A DNA stretch of 64,000 bases from Nocardia cyriacigeorgica. Its GTDB lineage: Bacteria > Actinomycetota > Actinomycetes > Mycobacteriales > Mycobacteriaceae. The first letter of the stretch is position 1; each line of letters starts with the position of its first letter. Location: NCBI RefSeq assembly GCF_029868385.1, contig NZ_JARWNX010000062.1, positions 434,001 through 498,000 of the forward strand, given 5' to 3'. This document shows positions 57,305 to 64,000 of this stretch, piece by piece. The position numbers and the translations under genes are program-made. The notes under the pieces were generated by a model. The model did no database searches and was not told the origin of the DNA. It worked only from the letters and a program-made list of their open reading frames with translations.

Positions 57305-59722
57305 TCAGGCCGCGGAGGTGACCCGGTAGACGTCGTAGACGCCCTCGACATTGCGCACGACGTTGAGGATGTGCCCCAGATGTTTCGGATCGCCCATCTC
57401 GAAGGTGAACTTGCTGATCGCCACCCGGTCGCCGTGGGTGGCCACCGAGGCGGACAGGATGTTGACCTTCTCGTCGGCGAGCACCTTGGTGACATCGGAG
57501 AGCAGCCTGGTGCGGTCGAGCGCCTCGATCTGGATGGCGACCAGGAACACCGACGACGGCGATGGCGCCCACTCCACGTCGATGATGCGTTCGGACTGCG
57601 CCTGCAACGATCCGGCATTGGTGCAGTCGACCCGGTGCACGCTCACCGCGCCACCGCGGGTCACGAAGCCCATGATCTCGTCGCCGGGCACCGGCGTACA
57701 ACATTTGGCCAGTTTGGCCACCGTGCCCTCGGCGCCGGGGATCAGCACACCGGCGTCGCCGGAGACGCGTTGACGCGCCGGCGTGGTCGATGGCGTCGAC
57801 CGTTCGGCGAGTTCGTTTTCCACATCGCCGATGCCGCCGAGCTGCGCCATCAGGCGCTGGACGACGTGATGGGCGGAGACCTGGTGTTCGCCGACGGCGG
57901 TGTAGAGCGCCGAGATATCGGTGTAGTGCAGCTCCTTGGCGACGGCGTTCATGGCGTCGACATTCATGAGCCGTTGCAGTGGCAGTCCGACGCGGCGGAC
58001 TTCCTTGTTGATCTGCTCTTTACCGCTCTCGAGCGCCTCTTCGCGACGTTCCTTGGCGAACCACTGGCGGATCTTGGCCTTGGCTCGCGGCGAGACGACG
58101 AAGCCCTGCCAGTCGCGGCTCGGTCCGGCGTTCTGTGCCTTCGAGGTGAACACCTCGACGACCTCACCGTTCTCCAGCTGGCGTTCCAGTGCGACCAGCC
58201 GCCCGTTGACCCGGGCGCCGATGCAGCGGTGGCCGACCTCGGTGTGCACGGCGTAGGCGAAGTCCACCGGGGTGGACTTCTGCGGCAGCGTGATCACATC
58301 ACCCTTGGGGGTGAACACGAAGATCTCCGGCGCCTTGAGGTCGAAGCGCAGCGATTCGAGGAATTCGGCGGGGTCGGCGGCCTCACGCTGCCAGTCGAGC
58401 AACTGGCGCATCCACGCCATATCGTCGACCTCGGCGGTATCGCTGGAGTGCTTACCGCGGGTCTCCTTGTATCGCCAGTGCGCCGCGATACCGAATTCGG
58501 CGGTGCGGTGCATGTCCTGGGTGCGGATCTGCACCTCGAGCGGCTTGCCGTCCGGGCCGACGACGGTGGTGTGCAGCGATTGGTAGACGCCGTAGCGCGG
58601 CTGGGCGATGTAGTCCTTGAACCGCCCGGCCATCGGCTGCCACAGCGAATGCACGACACCGACGGCCGCGTAGCAGTCGCGCACCTCATCGCAGAGGATG
58701 CGGATGCCGACCAGATCGTGGATGTCGTCGAAGTCCTTACCCTTGACGATCATCTTCTGGTAGATCGACCAGTAATGCTTGGGCCTGCCCTCGACGATGG
58801 CGTTGATCCGGCTGGCGGCCAGGGTATTGACGATCTCGGCGCGCACCTTCGCCAGATAGGTGTCACGTGAGGGCGCGCGGTCGGCCACCAGGCGCACGAT
58901 CTCGTCGTACTTCTTGGGATGCAGGATGGCGAAGGCCAGGTCCTCCAGCTCCCATTTGACGGTGGCCATACCGAGGCGATGGGCCAGCGGCGCGATCACC
59001 TCGAGGGTTTCCTTGGCCTTCTTGGCCTGCTTCTCCGGCGGCAGGAACCGCATGGTGCGCATGTTGTGCAGCCGGTCGGCCACCTTGATCACCAGCACAC
59101 GGGGATCGCGGGCCATGGCGATGATCATCTTGCGGATGGTCTCGGCCTCGGCGGCCGCGCCGAGATTGACCTTGTCCAGTTTGGTGACACCGTCGACCAG
59201 ATGCGCCACCTCGGCGCCGAAATCGGCGGTGAGCTGCTCGAGGGAGTAGCCGGTGTCCTCCACGGTGTCGTGCAACAGCGCCGCCACCAGGGTGGTGGTG
59301 TCCATGCCGAGCTCGGCCAGAATGTTGGCCACCGCGAGCGGATGGGTGATGTAGGGGTCGCCGGATTTGCGGAACTGCTTGGAGTGGCGCTCGTCGGCGA
59401 CGTCGAAGGCGCGCTGCAACAGCGTCAGGTTCGCCTTCGGATACAGCTCGCGATGCACCGTGGCCAGCGGCTCGAGCACCGGCTTGACCGCCGCGATGCC
59501 ACGCTGGCCGGTCATCCGGCGGGCCAGCCGCGCCCGCACCCGCCGCGACGCCGACGTCGGCACCGCCGCCGGGCCGCCTTGGCGCACCACTTCGGGGTTG
59601 GGTCCAGGGGTCGCGGGCCGTGCGGGCTGAGCCGCAGCACCATCGGACGAGGTGGCCGGCGCACCGCCGGGCCGCGAGGCAGCCGATTGCTCGACGTTCG
59701 CCTCGCCCAGATGCTGAGTCAT
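57305..59722 (-). CDS. relA: bifunctional (p)ppGpp synthetase/hydrolase
   Basis: 805 residues, Rel type. Hydrolase HD domain with [21 protein letters not shown] and [16 protein letters not shown], and conserved DRLHNMRTM. Synthetase domain with [29 protein letters not shown] and [28 protein letters not shown] domain ([31 protein letters not shown]), helical/zinc region ([17 protein letters not shown]) and C-terminal ACT domain complete it. All key residues appear intact, so both activities are expected. ATG at 59722 follows AGAGGTGG. In mycobacteria relA is next to ppiB; here 16-18 kb of other genes intervene. Confidence 0.97.
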   Translation of the reverse strand: MTQHLGEANVEQSAASRPGGAPATSSDGAAAQPARPATPGPNPEVVRQGGPAAVPTSASRRVRARLARRMTGQRGIAAVKPVLEPLATVHRELYPKANLTLLQRAFDVADERHSKQFRKSGDPYITHPLAVANILAELGMDTTTLVAALLHDTVEDTGYSLEQLTADFGAEVAHLVDGVTKLDKVNLGAAAEAETIRKMIIAMARDPRVLVIKVADRLHNMRTMRFLPPEKQAKKAKETLEVIAPLAHRLGMATVKWELEDLAFAILHPKKYDEIVRLVADRAPSRDTYLAKVRAEIVNTLAASRINAIVEGRPKHYWSIYQKMIVKGKDFDDIHDLVGIRILCDEVRDCYAAVGVVHSLWQPMAGRFKDYIAQPRYGVYQSLHTTVVGPDGKPLEVQIRTQDMHRTAEFGIAAHWRYKETRGKHSSDTAEVDDMAWMRQLLDWQREAADPAEFLESLRFDLKAPEIFVFTPKGDVITLPQKSTPVDFAYAVHTEVGHRCIGARVNGRLVALERQLENGEVVEVFTSKAQNAGPSRDWQGFVVSPRAKAKIRQWFAKERREEALESGKEQINKEVRRVGLPLQRLMNVDAMNAVAKELHYTDISALYTAVGEHQVSAHHVVQRLMAQLGGIGDVENELAERSTPSTTPARQRVSGDAGVLIPGAEGTVAKLAKCCTPVPGDEIMGFVTRGGAVSVHRVDCTNAGSLQAQSERIIDVEWAPSPSSVFLVAIQIEALDRTRLLSDVTKVLADEKVNILSASVATHGDRVAISKFTFEMGDPKHLGHILNVVRNVEGVYDVYRVTSAA

Positions 59723-59985
59723 GCCACCACCTCTCCACGCTGTGGCCGGGACCTCATCCGACCACCGCAACCTCCCGGACCATCAACTCTAGCCCCCGCT
59801 CCAGCACACCGTCCGACAACAGGTTGCTCCACCCATTTTCTGGCACTTTCGTACCGATAGACAACGCCGAACCGGGCCCACTCCTTCCCCCATGGTGACC
59901 ATGGACACGATCACTCGAGGCGCAGCTCACCGGGCGCGCGGCGGCGTTCCGAGCAGCGCTCCGGCGGCACGCTACTCGGGACAAC

Positions 59986-60618
59986 TCACTCCTGGTCGAA
60001 TGCCCAGATGACGGCGGGGCGTCCGGTCGGTTTGATCCGCCTGCGCTCGGCAGTCCTGGTCAATCCAGGAACCGTGGCGAGGGTGCGGTTGAGATTGGCC
60101 GGATCGGGGCGGGCGCCGCCGAGCCCGGTGGTCAGTTCGACCGCCCTGGTGGCGGGGAACTCGACCCCGGCCAGCGCGCGGGTGAACGCGACGTCCTTCC
60201 ACAGCATCCGCGCCAGCAGCGTCCGACTCTCGGTGACGATGCGGTTGTGGTCGAAGGCGAGCGCCGGTATCGCGTCGAACTCGACCCATTCCGCTGGTCC
60301 GTCGTGCGGTGTGACGATCGCCCACATGGCGATGGACAGGGTCGGTCCGCGTGGATCGCGGTGGGGTTCGTCGAAGGTGATCAGCTGACCGGCCGCGCTG
60401 ATCGCCGCCTCCGGTACGCCGAGTTTGGTGCGCACGGCCCGATGCGCCGCCTCGACCAGTCGCTCGCCCCGACCCAGTAGCACACCGGGCAGGGCCAGCT
60501 CACCGAGGAACGGTTCGAAGTCGCGCGCGGCGATGCCGACCCGCACCCCCTCGTCATCGCCCCAGCACCGCAAAGTGACCACATCCACCGACACCGCCGA
60601 CTGCTCCACGTCGACCAT
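59986..60618 (-). CDS. NrtR-like Nudix-domain transcriptional regulator
   Basis: 210 residues. An N-terminal Nudix fold (VTLRCWGDDEGVRVGIAARDFEPFLGELALPGVLLGRGERLVEAAHRAVRTKLGV) where the catalytic REUxEE core is replaced by R-A-V-R-T-K. A C-terminal winged-helix-like segment (FPATRAVELTTGLGG...NLNRTLATVPGLTRTAERRRIKPTGRPAVIWAF) follows. This architecture is that of NrtR regulators, which use a Nudix domain to sense a nucleotide such as ADP-ribose. It ends the vWA/synthetase operon and likely controls it. ATG start has a weak ribosome-binding site, so the start is uncertain. Confidence 0.78.
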   Translation of the reverse strand: MVDVEQSAVSVDVVTLRCWGDDEGVRVGIAARDFEPFLGELALPGVLLGRGERLVEAAHRAVRTKLGVPEAAISAAGQLITFDEPHRDPRGPTLSIAMWAIVTPHDGPAEWVEFDAIPALAFDHNRIVTESRTLLARMLWKDVAFTRALAGVEFPATRAVELTTGLGGARPDPANLNRTLATVPGLTRTAERRRIKPTGRPAVIWAFDQE

Positions 60619-60664
60619 CCTCGCCTACCACCGCCCGTTCGCGGGACGCCGTGCGCGGGCGGCC

Positions 60665-61978
60665 CTATGCCACGCCCGCCGATCGCCAGCCGGTCGCGGC
60701 CGAGTACGGGATACGGTCGACCTGGAACGTCCGATGCCATACCGCGTGCGGAGTCCGGTCGGCGCGGTCCGGTCCGTCCGAGGTCAGCACGACCCGGGTA
60801 CCGAGGTGCTGTTCGAGCCACGCGATGCGGTCACCAGGGATCTCGGTGAGTACCGGTTCGGCCCGAGCGAGCAACTCGGTGAGTCGACGCTGATGGTCGA
60901 GGTCCTGCCATCGGCCCGGCGGCAGCTCGGTGATCAGCTCGTCGCCGACGCGGTAGGCGCTCGCCAGGTGTTCGGTGCCCGGGGCGTCCAGATGGGTGAG
61001 GACCAGGCCGTCGATCCCGCCGCTCACCGTCACCGCGTATCGGAGCAGGATCGGATCGAGGTGTCCGAGCCGGAATCCGCCCTGATAGGGGCCGTATCCA
61101 TTGTGAGGTTCCCGGATCGCGAGCCCGGCGTCCTCGGTGGGCAGCGGTCCGGCGCCGTGCCGGGTGCTGTAGGTGCGGGTGACGCCGAGGACCGATCCGG
61201 TGGCGCCGATCCCGGCCAGCATGGCCCGTGCGTTGCGCGGTTCGACCGTTGACCAGGTGGTGTGCGGATGGAAGCCACGCCATTCGTCGAGCAGCACGCC
61301 CTGCGCGCCTTCGAAGATCAGGCGACCGCGCCCTGCCAGCCGGGCGAGTTCCCCATCGTCGACGATGCGTACCGCCGCGGCGAACTCGCGATACATCTGC
61401 ACCAGCGCCTCGATCGGCTCGTATCGGTGACCGCTCGGCTCGATGATCGAGGCGTAGTGCGCGGCAAGCCGGTGCAGTTTGTCGCTGAGCACGCCGGGGC
61501 GCAGGCAGTCCGCGACCGTCGGTGCGTCGTGTCCGAATGCGTACCACGCGGTTTCGCCGATGCCGCGACCGCAGGAACCGTGCCGCGAGGAACCCCTCGC
61601 GTCCTCGCGGGCACGGTTGGCCGCGATATGGATGGGCGTGGTGAGCAGCGCCCGCGAATCGACGGCCAGCAGGGCGAGCGGGTCGGCGATCCCGAGCCGC
61701 GCCAGCGTTTCGGCCTCGGCGGCAAGCGCGATCGGCTCGACCAGCATGTGCTCCGACAGCAGCGTCGGCACACCGGAGAAGGTTCCGGAACCGAACTGGG
61801 CGAAGGTGTGGTGGCGGCCGTGAGCGACGACGTTGTGCGCGGCCTGCGCGCCCCCGTTGAACCGCACCACGGCGGCGACGTCGAGCGCCGCCTCCGGCGA
61901 GCACAGCCAATCGACCGTCGCGCCCTTGCCCGCGTCACCGAATCCCAGATCGATCACGATGAGGTGATCCCGCTCCAT
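60665..61978 (-). CDS. divergent adenylosuccinate synthetase paralogue
   Basis: 437 residues of the PurA fold. The N-terminal loop is LGFGDAGKGATVDWL (housekeeping PurA: WGDEGKGK), keeping the catalytic Asp. The His of GGHNAGHT is retained in NGGAQAAHNV. CGRGIGETAWYAFG replaces GRGIGPAY, FEGAQGVLLDEWRGFHPHTTWS matches the FEGAQG region, and TRHGAGPLPTE matches TRVGAGPFPTE. The GTP-specificity LTKLD is LTHLD. Chemistry is therefore plausible but the nucleotide or amino-acid substrate may differ. ATG at 61978 chosen for the GGAGGAGG upstream; a GTG at 61984 is possible. Operon partner of the vWA and Nudix genes. Confidence 0.82.
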   Translation of the reverse strand: MERDHLIVIDLGFGDAGKGATVDWLCSPEAALDVAAVVRFNGGAQAAHNVVAHGRHHTFAQFGSGTFSGVPTLLSEHMLVEPIALAAEAETLARLGIADPLALLAVDSRALLTTPIHIAANRAREDARGSSRHGSCGRGIGETAWYAFGHDAPTVADCLRPGVLSDKLHRLAAHYASIIEPSGHRYEPIEALVQMYREFAAAVRIVDDGELARLAGRGRLIFEGAQGVLLDEWRGFHPHTTWSTVEPRNARAMLAGIGATGSVLGVTRTYSTRHGAGPLPTEDAGLAIREPHNGYGPYQGGFRLGHLDPILLRYAVTVSGGIDGLVLTHLDAPGTEHLASAYRVGDELITELPPGRWQDLDHQRRLTELLARAEPVLTEIPGDRIAWLEQHLGTRVVLTSDGPDRADRTPHAVWHRTFQVDRIPYSAATGWRSAGVA

Positions 61979-62005
61979 CGCCACCCTCCTCCGCTGTGCG
62001 CCGCG

Positions 62006-62953
62006 CTATTTCGATCCACGCGGCAGGGCACGTATCCGCCGCGCTCCCGGATCGAGGGCCTTACCGACGGCATCGGCCTCGGCGACCGACCCGACGTCGC
62101 GCAGATCAGCGAGGCCGGTCTCGACATCGACCCGGTTCTCGGCCATCCCGATGGTCAAGGCGATGAGTTCGCAGACCGCGCCGGGATCGTCGAGCTTCAT
62201 GAAGCGCTGCCCGAGCAGACCGCGCCAATGCTCGGCAATCTCTGGATCCCGGTAGTAGTTGGACTGATTCGGCAGGATGTAGTGGATGTGCCACCGCTGC
62301 GCCAGCTCCCGGTAGATCGATGCGACCGAGATGTCCTGGCGCACCGGATCACCGATGACACCGCGAACATGGCGTGCGGCCAGGCGCGGTTTGTTCAGCT
62401 CGTCGCCGATGATGAACAGATAGCCGCGCTTACCGCGCTTGTCCCAGGCGTCGGTGGCGACGTGTCGCGCCATGAAATACGCGGCCAGCTCGTAGCTTTC
62501 GGATTTCTGGCCGCCGCCTCCGCCTTCCAGGAAGATCGCGCGCAGCTGCTCGTCCATCCGGTTGTCCGATTCGAACTGCCCCATCTGCAACGGCACCCGG
62601 TCGGTGTCGGCGTCGCCGATGGCGCCGAACAGGATCTGCGGATCATCGGCGTAGCCGCGTGCGGTCAGCAGGCCGTGCAGGGTGCCGAGCTTGGCCTGCA
62701 TGATCCGCGGCACCCGGCCCATCGACCCGGTGACGTCGAACAGCACCGCGATGGGCAGCGAATTCGCGTGCTCACCCGAATCGCGGCATTCCCGCACGCC
62801 GACGCCCAACGGGTCGAGCAGCGGATGCGCGCACCAGTTCTCATGCGGTTCGGCGCGCATCTCGGCGGTGTAACCGAAGTCGTCCACCCCCCGCCGGGCG
62901 CGGTAGGTCTTGGCCGCACGGTAGGCCGTGTCATCCCAGTGTCCGTATCCCAT
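62006..62953 (-). CDS. von Willebrand factor A domain protein
   Basis: 315 residues, soluble. Opens GYGHWDDTAYRAAKTYRARRGVDDFGYT. The vWA domain starts at IAVLFDVTGSMGRVPRIMQAKL with a complete MIDAS DxTGS motif, followed by GAIGDADTDRVPLQMGQF, Gly-rich EGGGGGQKSESYELAAYFMARH and LFIIGDELNKPRL (third MIDAS Asp). Metal-dependent protein-protein interaction is expected. First gene of an operon with the PurA paralogue and Nudix regulator. ATG at 62953 with GGGAGAGGAAC upstream. The exact biological role is unknown. Confidence 0.82.
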   Translation of the reverse strand: MGYGHWDDTAYRAAKTYRARRGVDDFGYTAEMRAEPHENWCAHPLLDPLGVGVRECRDSGEHANSLPIAVLFDVTGSMGRVPRIMQAKLGTLHGLLTARGYADDPQILFGAIGDADTDRVPLQMGQFESDNRMDEQLRAIFLEGGGGGQKSESYELAAYFMARHVATDAWDKRGKRGYLFIIGDELNKPRLAARHVRGVIGDPVRQDISVASIYRELAQRWHIHYILPNQSNYYRDPEIAEHWRGLLGQRFMKLDDPGAVCELIALTIGMAENRVDVETGLADLRDVGSVAEADAVGKALDPGARRIRALPRGSK

Positions 62954-62979
62954 GTCGATCGTTCCTCTCCCTCGGACTC

Positions 62980-63002
62980 GTTTTAGTCTAGATAACCAAA
63001 AC
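62980..63002. promoter_or_regulatory. palindrome upstream of the vWA-PurA-Nudix operon
   Basis: Outer arms GTTTT (62980-62984) and AAAAC (62998-63002) are perfect inverted repeats, with a central TCTAGA palindrome at 62987-62992. It lies about 27 bases before the vWA ATG in an unusually AT-rich pocket. Candidate binding site for the Nudix-type regulator encoded at the end of this operon. Confidence 0.5.
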
Positions 63003-63060
63003 AAGCACCGTCAAGGACGTCCGAGCAGAGATACACACCACGACAACCGGTCCGGTCTGC

Positions 63061-63103
63061 CGAGATCCCACCGGCGAACCCTCGTTCCACCGGCGGGATC
63101 TCG
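63061..63103. terminator. hairpin after the ABC exporter remnant
   Basis: Arms CGAGATCCCACCGG (63061-63074) and CCGGCGGGATCTCG (63090-63103) pair at 13 of 14 positions around a 15-base loop. It lies just past the stop at 63111 on the minus strand. Confidence 0.72.
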
Positions 63104-63110
63104 TTCGACA

Positions 63111-63332
63111 TCACCGCGCGGGCACGGAATCCCGATCGGTCACCGCATCCACTTGTTCGCCGAGCAGTCGCCGGTACACCGCGCTGCGCTCGAGCAGTTC
63201 CTCATGCGTGCCCGTCGCGTCGACCCGACCGTGCTCGAGCACCACGATCCGGTCCACCCGGCGCACGGAGTCGAGCCGACGAGCGATCTGGACGTAGCGG
63301 CCCCGGCCCGAGCAGTGCCGCCACCCGATCAT
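63111..63332 (-). pseudogene. ABC exporter ATPase, C-terminal remnant
   Basis: About 73 residues, of which IARRLDSVRRVDRIVVLEHGRVDATGTHEELLERSAVYRRLLGEQ corresponds to the H-loop-to-end segment of ABC exporter nucleotide-binding domains (usual form IAHRLSTVRRADRIVVL). Walker A, signature and Walker B are absent, and the H-loop His itself is Arg. The upstream boundary abuts the MFS stop at 63338. Clearly a fragment left by deletion or insertion. Confidence 0.8.
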
Positions 63333-63337
63333 CGCGA

Positions 63338-64000
63338 TCACTCCGCGACGGGCACCCGTTCTTCCTTCCGCACCGCGGCAGGCAGGATGGCGGTGGCGAC
63401 CACCGCACCGAGGGCGAGCAGACCCGCGCCGATGCACAGTGCGGTGGTGTAGCCCTCGGTCAGCGCCGCCGGAGTGGTCGCGTCGCCGATGATGTTCGAG
63501 GCGATGGTGACCAGTACCGCCAAGCCGAACGCGCCACCCAACTGCCGTGCGCTGTTGAGGATTCCGGAGGCGAGACCGGCCTGTTCGGCGGGTACGCCAC
63601 CGACCGCGGCGACGCCCATGGCGACCATCGACGCACCGATGCCGATGCTGCCGACCAGCGACGGTCCGAGAATGCCGGTCAGGAAGGTCGTCTCGGGGTC
63701 GGACATGCCGAACCACAGCAGACCGAGCGCCCCGCACAGCCCGCCGCACAGGATGACCGGACGCGGGCCCACCTTCTGCGTCGCGACCATGGCCAGCCGC
63801 AGCCCGACCACCACACCGGCACAGAACGGCAGGAACGCAAGCCCCGTCTGCGTGGGGGTATAGCCGAGCACGCGCTGCAAGAACTGGGACACGAAGTAGA
63901 AGCTGGCGATCTGCGCAGATACCAGCAGGAACCCGAAGACCGTGGCACCGATGAGCGAGCGACGCCGCAGGAAGCCCAGCGGGACCAGCGGCGCCGCGGC
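63338..64000 (-). CDS. MFS drug/solute exporter (DHA2-like), partial
   Basis: The C-terminal ~220 residues are present and the gene runs off the window end. The visible part has about six TM helices: FGFLLVSAQIASFYFVSQFLQRVLGYTPTQTGLAFLPF (periplasmic-loop signature of 14-TM DHA2 exporters), CGGLCGALGLLWFGM, and LVGSIGIGASMVAMGVAAVGGVPAEQAGLASGILNSARQLGGAFGLAVL. Substrate unknown. The frame continues open to base 64000. Confidence 0.88.
   Translation of the reverse strand, partial: AAAPLVPLGFLRRRSLIGATVFGFLLVSAQIASFYFVSQFLQRVLGYTPTQTGLAFLPFCAGVVVGLRLAMVATQKVGPRPVILCGGLCGALGLLWFGMSDPETTFLTGILGPSLVGSIGIGASMVAMGVAAVGGVPAEQAGLASGILNSARQLGGAFGLAVLVTIASNIIGDATTPAALTEGYTTALCIGAGLLALGAVVATAILPAAVRKEERVPVAE

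Noticed and set aside
60665-61978. PurZ-type enzyme for 2-aminoadenine DNA
   Set aside because: The catalytic Asp typical of PurA is retained and no other diaminopurine-pathway gene is nearby; the specificity cannot be read from sequence.

Overview
This is a high-GC actinobacterial chromosome segment. Codons are strongly GC-biased at third positions, GTG starts are frequent, and ATGA/GTGA/TGATG stop-start overlaps are common. Gene content and order suggest a mycolate-type actinomycete, most likely Nocardia or a close relative. From memory, many genes follow the Mycobacterium tuberculosis order between efp/nusB and relA (nusB, efp, pepQ, aroBKC, aroE, mltG, ruvX, alaS, rarA, a Pro/Gly-rich membrane protein, aspS, a zinc metallopeptidase, a radical SAM protein, hisS, ppiB, relA). 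That core block appears to have been interrupted by accessory insertions. Species identity is an inference; no rRNA or tRNA gene was found.

Layout. 0-8 kb: a GXWXG/DUF4334 protein, a bacterial serpin with a proline-rich tail, YciI-like protein, nusB, efp and pepQ, then an MMPL exporter with its TetR regulator. 8-12 kb: a prepilin peptidase and the shikimate operon aroC-aroK-aroB, where AroK carries a long basic tail and no 3-dehydroquinate dehydratase gene follows. 12-21 kb: a B-4DMT-like membrane protein, a stand-alone divergent TrpB, then aroE, mltG, ruvX and alaS in one overlapping minus-strand operon, then rarA. 21-39 kb: a PhoD phosphatase, an APH-like kinase, a membrane protein, aspS, a YpfJ-type metallopeptidase, an EspC/PPE-like secreted pair, a sugar/sterol-type epimerase behind a perfect KstR-type operator, a radical SAM protein behind a LexA-type box, korA-korB, a malate dehydrogenase remnant, hisS and ppiB.

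39-55 kb holds the most striking feature. It is a single minus-strand run of 17 mostly overlapping ORFs encoding a type IV secretion-like envelope machine, sitting between ppiB and relA. It has a coupling ATPase, a VirB4-like ATPase, an SCO6880-type protein, a VirB6/TrbL-like channel, small pilin-like proteins, lipoproteins, two ParA-like proteins with unusual P-loops, a peptidoglycan hydrolase whose NlpC/P60 domain has lost its catalytic residues, and a 21-residue micro-ORF. No relaxase or integrase is visible, so it looks like a chromosomally fixed or domesticated machine rather than a complete conjugative element. A large secreted cutinase-like protein follows.

57-64 kb: bifunctional rel, then an operon of a von Willebrand A protein, a divergent adenylosuccinate synthetase paralogue and a Nudix-type regulator with a degenerate Nudix box, preceded by a palindrome that could be its operator. 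The window ends in an ABC exporter remnant and the C-terminal part of an MFS exporter. Strong bidirectional hairpin terminators separate several convergent genes.
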